From Treponema sp. UBA4267 (GTDB taxonomy: Bacteria; Spirochaetota; Spirochaetia; Treponematales; Treponemataceae): a DNA stretch of 64,000 bases. The DNA is taken from contig DGWD01000006.1 in the NCBI GenBank assembly GCA_002395155.1, positions 1 through 64,000 of the forward strand, given 5' to 3'. Below, piece by piece: positions 50,512-59,025 of the stretch (position 1 is the stretch's first letter; each line of letters starts with the position of its first letter). Made by a program: the position numbers and the translations under genes. Under the pieces are notes generated by a model that saw nothing but the letters and a program-made list of their open reading frames with translations, had not been told where the DNA came from and searched no databases.

Positions 50512-50587
50512 ATTGAGGGTTTATTACAAAACCATCAAAACGGCGAAGTCAAGGCTTTAAGCGTGAGCGTGCCTTGACTCGACGTAT
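50505..50587 (-). repeat. Dispersed palindromic repeat, copy 2 (inverted)
   Basis: This is the reverse complement of the element at 42911-42993. It shares ATACGTCGAGTCAAGGCACGC, then a 3-base difference, then the rest through TAATAAACCCT. It occupies most of the gap between the DUF2259 terminator and the next gene. Confidence 0.8.
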
Positions 50588-50626
50588 GTCTTATTTTGAG
50601 AATTAAAACTTAGTATGGAGGAAGTA

Positions 50627-51769
50627 ATGAAAAAAAAGATTTTTGAAGCTGGGCGTATCCTTTTGGAAGCTGTTTTGATTGCTGCTTTAACGTTATTGGG
50701 AGTTGTGCCTTTTTCTTGTAAGGTTTCGGCAGAGGGAATTGAAATTATTGGAGGGGATTATACTGCTCCTGTGATTGAAGCTGTCAATGTTATTGATGAA
50801 GAAACTGTAATTATGGAGTTTTCTGATTCTGTAAAAATGAGAAATGTTGTTGTTTCTCCTTGCATTCCTGCTATTTCTGATTCAAGTAATCATTCGCAAA
50901 CGGAAGATTTGTCTCCTTCTCTTGCGGCCGCATCTGGATTGTATGGAAAACTTCCTGTTCAAGTTTCGTCTTCTGAGGATTTCAAATCGATAACTTTTAA
51001 TCTTGGTGAAAAAACAAAAATTGGGAAAGGTTATGAAATTTTTGGAACCGTTGAAGATAAAATTGGAAACACCCTAACTTTTTGTGTTCCTTTTACTGGT
51101 TTTAATTCTCATTTTCCAAAAATGATTATTACTGAAGTTTTAATTAAGTATGGAAAAGGAAGTTCAAACGGGCAGACAATTTATCGGGGAGAATACGTAG
51201 AACTTATGGTAATAGAAGGTGGAAATCTTGCTGGTTTGGAAATTTTTTCCGCTGCGGATGGAGATTCCAAAAAATATTCTTTTCCACCAATTGAAGTTAG
51301 CAAAGGCGAAATTCTTTTGGTACATTTGCGAACGATTGGAGACGGCTGTATTAGCGAAGAGGGAGATGACCTGGATCTTGCCACTGCTCCTCATTCAAGA
51401 AATGGAATTAGGGATTTGTGGTTGGATACAAGTCTTGCTCATTTCAATGATTCTTCCGATGTAATACTTCTTAGGAATTCTGTAGATAATACTGTAATTG
51501 ATGGTTTAATGTATGCAGCAGATGAAGCTACTGAATGGAAGTCTTCTGTTGCGGAGTATGCACAAGTACTGGTTGATGCAGGAATTTATTCTTCCCCAGA
51601 TATTTCGGGAGCCTCATCATCAAAAGGTTGTACACCACAGAAATCTTTGACTAGGGATGAAATGGATGTTCTTTATAATAGAATTGTCGATGGAGAAGAA
51701 ATTGAACTGCCTTTAATCAGCGATGAAGATTCCTGGATAGTTGTACCAGCAAGTCCTGGTCTTATTTAA
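50627..51769 (+). CDS. Exported protein with lamin-tail-like domain
   Basis: The 380-residue protein has a hydrophobic export signal (about 8-36, ILLEAVLIAALTLLGVVPFSC). The PFSC end could be a relaxed spirochaete lipobox. A small Ig-like N-part (YTAPVIEAVNVIDEETVIMEF) precedes a lamin-tail-type domain at about 165-300 (KMIITEVLIKYGKGSSNG, GEYVELMVIEGGNLAGLEIF, DVILLRNSVDNTVIDGLMYA). LTD domains in bacteria occur on secreted or surface proteins with binding roles. The ATG at 50627 has GGAGG 5 nt upstream; the ATG at 50615 overlaps that site. Function unknown. Confidence 0.72.
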   Translation: MKKKIFEAGRILLEAVLIAALTLLGVVPFSCKVSAEGIEIIGGDYTAPVIEAVNVIDEETVIMEFSDSVKMRNVVVSPCIPAISDSSNHSQTEDLSPSLAAASGLYGKLPVQVSSSEDFKSITFNLGEKTKIGKGYEIFGTVEDKIGNTLTFCVPFTGFNSHFPKMIITEVLIKYGKGSSNGQTIYRGEYVELMVIEGGNLAGLEIFSAADGDSKKYSFPPIEVSKGEILLVHLRTIGDGCISEEGDDLDLATAPHSRNGIRDLWLDTSLAHFNDSSDVILLRNSVDNTVIDGLMYAADEATEWKSSVAEYAQVLVDAGIYSSPDISGASSSKGCTPQKSLTRDEMDVLYNRIVDGEEIELPLISDEDSWIVVPASPGLI

Positions 51770-51837
51770 GAGGAGTTTTACACTATCTTTTATTTGACTT
51801 ACTTTTACAAGGTTTGTATTTATGTTAAACTGTAAAA

Positions 51838-54138
51838 ATGGTCGAATTATTAGCTCCTGCGGGAAATATTGAATCATTGGAAGCCGCTATTGGTGAAGGT
51901 GCTGATGCGGTATATTTAGGTCTCAAAAGTTTTAACGCACGTATGCGAACTACAAATTTTGCATGGAATCAGTTTGAGGCAACCGTTGAAACTCTGCATC
52001 GCCAGAATAAAAAGGTTTATGTTACTGTAAACACAGTTAGCGAAGAAAGAGAAACAGAAAGATTGTATCGTTTTTTGTCTTATTTAAATGAGGTTGGCCC
52101 AGATGGTTTAATTGTGCAAGATTATGCAATTATGCGTATGGCCCAGGAGTTTTTCCCAAATCTGGAATTGCATGCATCTACCCAGATGAATGTTGAATCG
52201 ACAAATGCTGTTCGACTGCTTCAGAAGAACGGTGTTAAACGCATAGTTTTGGCTCGTGAACTCGGTCTGGAAGAAATTCAGAAAATCAAAAATGAAACAG
52301 GGGCTGAGCTTGAAGTATTTGTCCATGGTGCCCTTTGTGTAAGCGAAAGTGGTCTTTGTCTTTTTTCAAGTTTTCTGGGTGGTAAATCTGCTAACCGTGG
52401 TATGTGTACTCAGGCCTGTCGTCGTTTTTATACAGCAGAAGTTCCTGGTGGAATTAAACAGGGCTATTATTTTTCTCCTTGCGATTTACAGCTTCTGGAG
52501 CAGATTCCTTCTTTAATTGAGGCTGGAGTAGATTCTTTTAAGATTGAAGGTCGAATGAAGAGTGCTGAATATGTTGGTACTGTAGTTTCGGCTTATCGTT
52601 ATGTAATCGATCATTATCAGGAAGATAGAAAGGGTGCAATTGCCACTGGTAAACGAATTTTAGCAGGAGATTTTGCCCGTTCAAAAACTACTTACTGGTA
52701 TGGTTTTAAATCTCTGGAAGAAGGTGTAAATAATGCAGCTGCTAAGATTTTGAATCCAGACCAGGCTGGTGGAACAGGTATTTATCTTGGAAAAATTGCT
52801 GCTACAAAACCTGCTGAAAAGGACTTGGTATTAGCTATTCGCGAAAGTCTTCCAGAAGATGCTACTCCTGAACAAAAAAATATACAGATGGCATGTCTTA
52901 AAGGTGGATCTTATGATCCAGATCCAGGTGATTCAATCCGTATTCATCGTAAAGATGATACTGGTCGCGTGAGCCATAAAATTCGTACTGTAGAAATAGA
53001 TGAAGACTCTGGAAAACGCTGGTTAGATATTCCAGGAGGTTTTTCTGTTGGTGATGAAGTTTATCTTCTTCAGATTAAGGCCGGTACAAAACGCTATAAC
53101 CGTGTTTTGCCTGGTGATTTAGGGAAATACAGAAAGCAACCAAAGGACGAAAGACTTCCAATTTTGGATTTAACACCGGTGAAGGAGAAGGAATTAGATT
53201 ACTTCCCAGAAGGTATTTATGTTCAGGTTTCTTCTATAGCTGATGTTTTTGCCGTTCAGGGATTAAAACCTGTAAGAATGATAATAGAGTATAATCACGA
53301 AACTGCATATGATCTTTTGAACCATAAAACTGTTTTGCCTTTTTCAAAAAAACAGATTTACATTTCCTTGGATCCATTCTGTTCTTCCGCTCAAGAAGAT
53401 CAGCTTAAGTCGGAATTAGAGCAGCTTATTGCAGATGGTTATTATAATTTTGTTGCAAATAACCTTGCTCATATTCAAATGCTTAAGGGGCAGAAGGTTC
53501 ATGTAATTGCCGGTCCATACTTATACACCTTTAATCGCTGGGCAGTCAGCTGGCTTGAAAACCAAAATATTGGTGCATTTATTATGCCTTATGAGAACTC
53601 AAGAAGAAACCTTGAAGCAACTTATGAAGCAGATGTTCGTAGTCGAGTTCTTGTTCCTGTTTTTGCATATCCTGCTCTTTTCCGCATGCGTTTTAAGTTG
53701 CCAGACGACTATGATTTTACCTATTTTGAAGATAAAGAATCTAAGACATTTAAGGTAAATTCTACCCAGGACGGTTCTTTTGTAATGCCGGAAGAACCTT
53801 TCTCAATTCTGGATAAGACTAATTTTATTACCCAGGCTGGTTTTAAACGACTTTTAATAGATTTCTCAAAAACAAAAGTTAATAGAAGTCAGATTAAGGC
53901 CGTTACAACTTCAATGGTTAAGGGACAACCTCTCCCAGATATTTCTAGATTTAACTGGAAGGATGGATTCTATAATCCACAGCAGATAGAGGACTATAAA
54001 GCCGCCAATGAAAGGGCAGCACAGGCCAAGGCTGCAGGTAAGAATCCACGAAAGGCAAATCGCCCCGCCGCTTCTAAATCTTATTCCAGCAAAAACACTG
54101 GAAATAGAAGACCTGTAAAGCGGAAGGGCGGACGATAG
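51838..54138 (+). CDS. Peptidase U32 family protein (TrhP/RlhA-type)
   Basis: The 766-residue protein begins MVELLAPAGNIESLEAAIGEGADAVYLG and has the family signature EVFVHGALCVSESGLCLFSSFLGGKSANRGMCTQACRRFY with its three-to-four cysteines, then DLQLLEQIPSLIEAGVDSFKIEGRMKS. Characterised members (TrhP, RlhA) are RNA hydroxylation enzymes acting on tRNA uridine-34 or rRNA cytidine-2501, and not true peptidases. The long C-terminal extension (about 430-720) fits the long U32 form. The Lys/Arg/Ala-rich tail (about 725-766) may bind RNA. TTGACT-N17-TATTTA lies upstream but no ribosome site is seen. It converges on ssb with 6 bases between. Confidence 0.85.
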   Translation: MVELLAPAGNIESLEAAIGEGADAVYLGLKSFNARMRTTNFAWNQFEATVETLHRQNKKVYVTVNTVSEERETERLYRFLSYLNEVGPDGLIVQDYAIMRMAQEFFPNLELHASTQMNVESTNAVRLLQKNGVKRIVLARELGLEEIQKIKNETGAELEVFVHGALCVSESGLCLFSSFLGGKSANRGMCTQACRRFYTAEVPGGIKQGYYFSPCDLQLLEQIPSLIEAGVDSFKIEGRMKSAEYVGTVVSAYRYVIDHYQEDRKGAIATGKRILAGDFARSKTTYWYGFKSLEEGVNNAAAKILNPDQAGGTGIYLGKIAATKPAEKDLVLAIRESLPEDATPEQKNIQMACLKGGSYDPDPGDSIRIHRKDDTGRVSHKIRTVEIDEDSGKRWLDIPGGFSVGDEVYLLQIKAGTKRYNRVLPGDLGKYRKQPKDERLPILDLTPVKEKELDYFPEGIYVQVSSIADVFAVQGLKPVRMIIEYNHETAYDLLNHKTVLPFSKKQIYISLDPFCSSAQEDQLKSELEQLIADGYYNFVANNLAHIQMLKGQKVHVIAGPYLYTFNRWAVSWLENQNIGAFIMPYENSRRNLEATYEADVRSRVLVPVFAYPALFRMRFKLPDDYDFTYFEDKESKTFKVNSTQDGSFVMPEEPFSILDKTNFITQAGFKRLLIDFSKTKVNRSQIKAVTTSMVKGQPLPDISRFNWKDGFYNPQQIEDYKAANERAAQAKAAGKNPRKANRPAASKSYSSKNTGNRRPVKRKGGR

Positions 54139-54144
54139 CCTGAC

Positions 54145-54564
54145 CTAGAAGACAGCTACAGCTTCTTCTTTTTCCTGAACCGACTGACTGGTTTTTGCAT
54201 CAGCACTTTCTACAGATTTCTCTTCCGCTTTTGCATAAACCGGTTTGTATTCAATATGTTCAGCCACAACGAATACTTTACTTTGGATTTTGTTCTCTGA
54301 ATCTTTCCACACGTTTTGCTTAAGTCGTCCAACTACCCGAATACCTCTACCTTTTTTAGCTTTTTTTTCACAATATTCAGCAGTTTTACCGTAAGCTTCA
54401 ACATCGAAATAAGAAACTTCCTCAACACCCTCGTCATTTTTGTTCTTATAAAAGCGATTCACACCCATAGTAAAGTTACAAACTTTGAAGCCCTCTACAG
54501 GTTCCGACAAAACCGAATCTTTTACAAGATTCCCTTCCAGAATAATAGAATTCAACTGGTTCAT
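54145..54564 (-). CDS. ssb: Single-stranded DNA-binding protein
   Basis: The 139-residue protein carries an OB-fold (about 1-105): MNQLNSIILEGNLVKDSVLS, CNFTMGVNRFYKNKN, SYFDVEAYGKTAEYCEKKAKKGRGIRVVGRLKQNVWKD. It protects single-stranded DNA during replication and repair. The start at 54564 has AGAGGTG 7 nt upstream; a longer frame to 54681 is not supported. The C-terminus ends KEEAVAVF and lacks the acidic DDIPF tip that recruits partner proteins in most SSBs, although it keeps a final Phe and some acidic residues. It is outside the usual rpsF-ssb-rpsR cluster, so a second ssb may exist elsewhere. The 33-bp repeated element lies upstream. Confidence 0.9.
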   Translation of the reverse strand: MNQLNSIILEGNLVKDSVLSEPVEGFKVCNFTMGVNRFYKNKNDEGVEEVSYFDVEAYGKTAEYCEKKAKKGRGIRVVGRLKQNVWKDSENKIQSKVFVVAEHIEYKPVYAKAEEKSVESADAKTSQSVQEKEEAVAVF

Positions 54565-54644
54565 TAAAAACACCTCTTTCACATAAAAAGTTAGGATGAC
54601 TGGCCAGATTATCATCACAAGGGGAAAAACCTTGCATATATATA

Positions 54645-54677
54645 ATTTCCAAGATGTGTTAAAAAAGGAAATGAAAA
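54645..54677. repeat. 33-bp intergenic element, copy B
   Basis: Identical to 3451-3483. It lies between the terminator of the 648-residue protein gene and ssb, in the same relation to both as copy A has to its neighbours. Confidence 0.7.
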
Positions 54678-54689
54678 GCAAAAAAAAAT

Positions 54690-54730
54690 GAAAAAAAATA
54701 AAAAAAAACTCGTTTCGCTGGGGAAACGAG
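54690..54730 (-). terminator. Intrinsic terminator of the 648-residue protein gene
   Basis: CTCGTTTC (54709-54716) pairs with GAAACGAG (54723-54730); on the minus strand a long T-rich run follows (54690-54708, nearly all A on the plus strand). Confidence 0.88.
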
Positions 54731-54751
54731 CTTAAAACCTTATAAAAAACT

Positions 54752-56698
54752 CTATCTTTTGTCTGAAAAGTTACTTACCAGCCTTAAAATGTAAAGGGTT
54801 ACATATTCGGTAAGGGCTTTTTCTTCGTTTATTTTTTGCATGTTTGGAGTTTTTACCAAAGTTTTTGCAAGGTTTTCTACACGTTCGCGGGTAAAACTTG
54901 TAGCACTCAAAGTTTTTACAACACGTCTTGTGTAATCGCGGATTAAAGAATTTACGTCTTCTATAAGATTATTGTAGGCTTCTTTGGAAATCATTTTGTT
55001 CCATTGTTTTGTAAGGAAGTTCAATTCACGGTCCAAAGTTGAGCCTTCTGGAATTAAGTCTTTTGTAATATCCTTTGCGGCACTGGCCAGGGCTTCGGTT
55101 TTACTAACTGGTTTGGCAGATGATTTTTTAGAGTTAGATGAGTCGCCATCTTCATCATCTAAAATATCGTCAATGCTTGTGGTTTTTGAGCTTGATGTAT
55201 AAGCTTTCTTTTCCAGGAGTTTTTCCTTTTTTCTTGTGTTGAAGAAAGAAATTAACCAGGAAAGTACAGGAATTGTGTATATAAATGGCAGACGAGATTT
55301 AGCATTTGCTAATATTTTTGAGTTTTTGAGCAAAAGTAAATCGCTGTAGTTCATAAGTTTTCCGTTTACAAATAAATGAAAGCCATCCATAGTTTCATCA
55401 TCATCTTTTTCATAAGCAAGCAGGTTGATGAAGTTTGCGTTTAAAAGAGCGTACAGAACTGGCGATTGTTTTTCTACAAGTTCGTGTAGGCAGGCTTCGA
55501 ATTCTGAGGCATTGGTCATTTCTGGAAGTTTTTCGTAATTCAAAAGGGATTTGTACCAGACTTCTTCCAGTTCCTGTTCAATAGAACCGTGTGCTTCGTT
55601 ACAAAGGCGTACAATTACCTGTATAACCTTTTTTTTGTAAATGTAATAACGGGTTCCTGATTCTACTTTGAAGATGAGGAGAGGAGGAAGTTGGTTTGCA
55701 TCTCCATCTGTAGTCATCCTTTGTAAAAATTCTTTTAAGTCGTCTTCGCTGTATTTTCCGTAAAGCAGGCGGCCGTTCTGGTCATGGAACTTTAAGATTT
55801 GATTCATTGAGAAGAAGAATGGGGCTTTTGCAAGTTCAGTTTCCAGTTCCTTAAGGGCTTCGCTACGTATATGTTCTGCCTGGAATTTTTCTTTAAGATA
55901 TGTTGAATTTGTTTCCAGAATTTGTATGGCTTGCAAAATATTTGTGTCTTCTATAGTACGATCCTGAATCTTTTCTAAATCCTGGCGTATAAGATAAAGG
56001 GCCTGGTTCCAGATGTAGTAATCGTCTCCATCATTAAAATCTGCATACATGTAGTTTTCAGTATCAACAAAGGTGGAGTAGAAATTTCTGATTGAGATTT
56101 CTTTTGTTGGATTAGTACTTCTTAATTTTTTAAGGTAGTAATCGTGGAATTCTTCTTTTTTGAGAATTTTTCGGATTTTCTGCTGGGCTGTATCTAAAAG
56201 TACCTTGATTGGAACGCAGGCAGGAAGCAGCATGGAAGGTATGTCACGGCTAAAATCCAAAATATACAAAAGTGGAGATTTGCTAGTGTCTTTGTTCATT
56301 ATTTCAGGTATGTATTGATTAGCAACCTTATGTTCCAGTACATTTACAGGAAATAATTTTGGCAAATCAGAAAGGACAGGATAGAGTACAGAATCGTTTT
56401 TAAGCATTTCCTTAAACTGATTGGCATATTTCATGGCGAAAAAAGAAACTGAGACAATTGTTTTTTTGTTGTTTGCATTAATAACAGCTACAAGGTGTTT
56501 TTCTGAAAGTCCTTGAAGTTCTGCTGATAAAGTGGAAGATGGGTCTCCCAGGTATTTTACTAGTTCAGATTGTTCTTCTACATGGTGTTCTGCGTATTTT
56601 TTGATATAGCTGCAGAAATCTCTTAAATCGATAAAAGGAGATTTTTGTTTTTCTGAATAGTATCTGATAATTGAACTTAAATTTGATGTTGTTGCCAT
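54752..56698 (-). CDS. Unknown 648-residue protein, probable sigma-28 target
   Basis: This is a large, mostly helical protein without a signal peptide. It has a helical N-terminal half, a piece with alternating strands (LPPLLIFKVESGTRYYIYKK), one hydrophobic segment near 475-490 (FIYTIPVLSWLISFF) that may touch the membrane, an acidic Ser/Lys linker with IDDILDDEDGDSSNSKK, and a helical C-terminal domain ending TEYVTLYILRLVSNFSDKR. I do not recognise any catalytic motif or family; it looks like a spirochaete-lineage protein. AGGGA stands 8 nt before the ATG. Two overlapping promoter readings exist, a sigma-28 type (TAAA-N15-ACCGATAA) and a sigma-70 type (TTGTTT-N17-TATAAT). The former would place it in the motility regulon. 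Its terminator is strong, so it is probably a single-gene unit. Confidence 0.8.
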   Translation of the reverse strand: MATTSNLSSIIRYYSEKQKSPFIDLRDFCSYIKKYAEHHVEEQSELVKYLGDPSSTLSAELQGLSEKHLVAVINANNKKTIVSVSFFAMKYANQFKEMLKNDSVLYPVLSDLPKLFPVNVLEHKVANQYIPEIMNKDTSKSPLLYILDFSRDIPSMLLPACVPIKVLLDTAQQKIRKILKKEEFHDYYLKKLRSTNPTKEISIRNFYSTFVDTENYMYADFNDGDDYYIWNQALYLIRQDLEKIQDRTIEDTNILQAIQILETNSTYLKEKFQAEHIRSEALKELETELAKAPFFFSMNQILKFHDQNGRLLYGKYSEDDLKEFLQRMTTDGDANQLPPLLIFKVESGTRYYIYKKKVIQVIVRLCNEAHGSIEQELEEVWYKSLLNYEKLPEMTNASEFEACLHELVEKQSPVLYALLNANFINLLAYEKDDDETMDGFHLFVNGKLMNYSDLLLLKNSKILANAKSRLPFIYTIPVLSWLISFFNTRKKEKLLEKKAYTSSSKTTSIDDILDDEDGDSSNSKKSSAKPVSKTEALASAAKDITKDLIPEGSTLDRELNFLTKQWNKMISKEAYNNLIEDVNSLIRDYTRRVVKTLSATSFTRERVENLAKTLVKTPNMQKINEEKALTEYVTLYILRLVSNFSDKR

Positions 56699-56705
56699 TA
56701 TTTTT

Positions 56706-56754
56706 CCCTAAACCCTATTATAAATTATCGGTTTTATTAAAACAAGGTTTAGGG
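56706..56754 (-). promoter_or_regulatory. Dual sigma-28/sigma-70 promoter with flanking inverted repeat
   Basis: On the minus strand TAAA (56748-56751), 15 bases, ACCGATAA (56725-56732) is 7 of 8 to the FliA -10 box. Overlapping it, TTGTTT (56740-56745), 17 bases, TATAAT (56717-56722). The perfect arms CCCTAAACC (56706-56714) and GGTTTAGGG (56746-56754) flank both and may form an operator. Confidence 0.6.
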
Positions 56755-56770
56755 GGTAAGGTGGAGAATT

Positions 56771-57532
56771 TTACTCTACAGAAACAGCACCAACATTAGT
56801 TGTAGCATTGATTTCTTTAGAGCCAGGAACAGAACGTTTATAGCTGTGTTTATAGCTATTGTCGTCAATTCTAACTTCTCCAACGTCAGTTTCAACATCA
56901 AGACTATATTCAGAAATTCCATTGCGAGTTTTGATTAAGATTTCGCCAACGTTTGTTTCTGTATCAAGTGTTTTGAAGTCCATGTTTTTAACTGAAATGC
57001 TACCTACATTTATTTCTACATCAATGTTTTCGCAGTCAAAGTTTTTTAGCATTATTGAACCAACGTTTACATTAATGTCTGTAGATGACAGTTTCGTTTG
57101 TGCAGGAAGGGTAAGAATAAGCTTACAATGGTTATTTCCATGTAAACGGCCTTTTACATTCTGGTTAATTTTTAGAAGTCCGTTTGAAACTTCAAAAGCA
57201 GGCTTGAGTTTTTCCTTGTTGAAGGCACATTCAAGATGATAGTCGGAACCTTCTTTGATTGTAAGTTCCATTATATTTCCTTCAAGTTTGATTTTAGAAA
57301 ATTCATCTAAGCTTGTATTAATGTTTTTTTGACCTTTTATTGAGTCAGAAGATGAGTCTTCGTTCCATTCAAAGTCATCATCTTCATCATCATAGTCAGA
57401 AAAGAATTCTTTTATTTGAGTCTTAAAATCGCCGTATTCATTTTTGAATTGCTTAACATAATGGTAACTTGAAAAAATAATAACAAAAAGTGTAATTGTC
57501 CAAATTATTATCAGATATGTTTTTTTGTTCAT
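56771..57532 (-). CDS. DUF4097-type beta-repeat membrane-anchored protein
   Basis: The 253-residue protein has one N-terminal membrane helix (about 5-24), an acidic linker (FFSDYDDEDDDFEWNED), then a DUF4097 right-handed beta repeat from about 75 to 253. Successive turns such as INVNVGSIMLKNFD, VEINVGSISVKNMD, TETNVGEILIKTRN and ETDVGEVRIDDN are obvious. Such proteins are commonly encoded with PadR and HAAS/DUF1700 genes, as here, and are thought to act in envelope-stress systems. It is the last gene of the padR operon, 30 bases after the HAAS protein. Its exact function is not known. Confidence 0.85.
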   Translation of the reverse strand: MNKKTYLIIIWTITLFVIIFSSYHYVKQFKNEYGDFKTQIKEFFSDYDDEDDDFEWNEDSSSDSIKGQKNINTSLDEFSKIKLEGNIMELTIKEGSDYHLECAFNKEKLKPAFEVSNGLLKINQNVKGRLHGNNHCKLILTLPAQTKLSSTDINVNVGSIMLKNFDCENIDVEINVGSISVKNMDFKTLDTETNVGEILIKTRNGISEYSLDVETDVGEVRIDDNSYKHSYKRSVPGSKEINATTNVGAVSVE

Positions 57533-57562
57533 AATAATTCTCCTTTTTAAGCTTCTTTATCT

Positions 57563-58525
57563 TTATTGTTCTTCAGAACTTGTAAAAACAGCCTTTAAGA
57601 TTGCAGCAAGAGCTGCCGCAATTGGCCATATAAGCCAGGTATATGCCCATTCTGCTGTGATGAAGCTAACACAAAGATATATACAGCTTACAGTTGGCCA
57701 GTAAGCCGACATAATTGCTTTAAGTTTTTTATTTGAATACTGAGTTTCCATATCTTTCTCCTTGAATACAGTTTCTTTTTCCAGATTTAATAATTTTTCG
57801 TATGAATGTTTAATTTTATTGCTGGAAACAATAAGGAATACACCGGCACCTACGAAGATAAAGAGCAGGGCATCTGCAAGGTCTTCTAAAGGGCCAGTGG
57901 AATGTACTATGCTTGAAGGCAGTACACACAAAACACAGAGTAAAACACCAATAGAAAGTCTTACGCTGTAAGATGATGTGTATTCTCTTTTTGCATTGAT
58001 AACATAATCTTTTCCAATTGCATCTAATGTACATGCTTCCTGCTTAAGGAACTTAAAATCTTCGAGTCTTGAAGATGCCATAATAAAGAACATAATTGCT
58101 ACAGCCAGAATCAAGAAAAGGCAAATAACGCCCAAAGAGTCATTCTTTAAAACATCTCCAAAAAAGATTGGTCCAACAGGGCAGCAGATACATAGCATAA
58201 TTGCAGTAGCGTTCATATAGGCAGAAATTCTCTTTGCTTCCAGGTATTTTTTAATTTCGTCAAAAGTTACCTTGCGGCGATTAATTTGTTCGTTTCGGCT
58301 TGTAACAATGATGTCCTTAATACCAAGATCATCAGCAAGGTCTTCAAGATTACCAAATTCCGAAATTACAGTTCCCACAGCTTCGTTTTCGGTTTTTCCT
58401 TCGCGAATTAATTCTGTGTATTTATCTTCCATCATTTGAAAAAGTTCAGATTTAGCACGTAAAACTTTTTCTGTTTGTGGTAAATTTCTAAACATTGCTT
58501 CTAAATAATTTTTAATAGTTTCCAT
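57563..58525 (-). CDS. HAAS/DUF1700-type membrane protein of the PadR operon
   Basis: The 320-residue protein starts with the cytoplasmic HAAS domain (1-75: METIKNYLEAMFRNLPQTEK, ENEAVGTVISEFGNLEDLADDLGI), which pairs with a PadR-type regulator. It is followed by about six membrane helices (100-150, 185-235, 275-315). HAAS proteins are the membrane partners in PadR-controlled, envelope-linked operons. It lies 27 bases after padR and 30 bases before the DUF4097 gene. Transport or sensing has been suggested for the group; the sequence here does not decide. Confidence 0.85.
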   Translation of the reverse strand: METIKNYLEAMFRNLPQTEKVLRAKSELFQMMEDKYTELIREGKTENEAVGTVISEFGNLEDLADDLGIKDIIVTSRNEQINRRKVTFDEIKKYLEAKRISAYMNATAIMLCICCPVGPIFFGDVLKNDSLGVICLFLILAVAIMFFIMASSRLEDFKFLKQEACTLDAIGKDYVINAKREYTSSYSVRLSIGVLLCVLCVLPSSIVHSTGPLEDLADALLFIFVGAGVFLIVSSNKIKHSYEKLLNLEKETVFKEKDMETQYSNKKLKAIMSAYWPTVSCIYLCVSFITAEWAYTWLIWPIAAALAAILKAVFTSSEEQ

Positions 58526-58552
58526 AACTCTTCCTCAATTATCCTCTTTCAT

Positions 58553-58882
58553 TTATTTTTCGATAAATTTTTCCACAACCTCTTTTGTGAGGTGCCATTC
58601 TTCACACTTTTCCTTGTAATAACTCTTTCCTTTTTCGGTGATACGGTAATAAGTTCTTTTCTTTCCTGTTTCTGCCATTTGGGAATAGGATTCAATGTAT
58701 CCATTATCTTCCATTCGTGTAAAAGCAGAATAAAGGGTTGTTTCCTTTATTACATATTTTTCCTCGGATAAGGCCTTTATTTCCTTGGAAATTTCGTACC
58801 CGTAAGAAGGACTTTTTGAGAGCAAGTACAAGATCATTGTGTCGTTATAACCCCGTATAACATCACTACTGATTGATACCAT
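58553..58882 (-). CDS. PadR-family transcriptional regulator
   Basis: The 109-residue regulator has the PadR winged helix: MILYLLSKSPSYGYEISKEI, ETTLYSAFTRMEDNGYIESY, KKRTYYRITEKGKSYYKEK. It belongs to the short PadR subgroup with one C-terminal dimer helix. GGAGG stands 8 nt before the ATG. Its own promoter carries a perfect 19-bp palindrome directly after the -10 box, so autorepression is likely. It heads an operon with a HAAS membrane protein and a DUF4097 protein, the usual trio. The inducing signal is unknown. Confidence 0.93.
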   Translation of the reverse strand: MVSISSDVIRGYNDTMILYLLSKSPSYGYEISKEIKALSEEKYVIKETTLYSAFTRMEDNGYIESYSQMAETGKKRTYYRITEKGKSYYKEKCEEWHLTKEVVEKFIEK

Positions 58883-58933
58883 CGCTTTATCCTCCGACAG
58901 TCGTTGCTTTGTCAGGCGATGTAACGTCTGTCG

Positions 58934-58982
58934 TACTACGTCTGACGTAGTAAAATATAACGCAGGAATGTTTATATGTCAA
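58934..58982 (-). promoter_or_regulatory. padR promoter with perfect 19-bp operator
   Basis: On the minus strand a consensus TTGACA (58977-58982), 17 bases and TATATT (58954-58959) are followed one base later by the palindrome TACTACGT-N3-ACGTAGTA (58934-58952), which covers the start of transcription. A second ACGTCTG half-site lies beside it. This is the expected form of a PadR box. Confidence 0.85.
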
Positions 58983-58990
58983 CAACTTAA

Positions 58991-59019
58991 TTGAAATAAA
59001 TAATAGAAAAGCATAAAAT
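58991..59019 (+). promoter_or_regulatory. hisC promoter, leaderless
   Basis: TTGAAA (58991-58996), 17 bases, TAAAAT (59014-59019), then 6 bases to the ATG at 59026. It is back to back with the padR promoter; the two -35 boxes are 8 bases apart. Confidence 0.65.
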
Positions 59020-59025
59020 ATGATT

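Noticed and set aside
50474..50574. Small ORF beginning ATGGAAGAAAACACG
   Set aside because: It runs through the terminator hairpin and the dispersed repeat and has no ribosome site.
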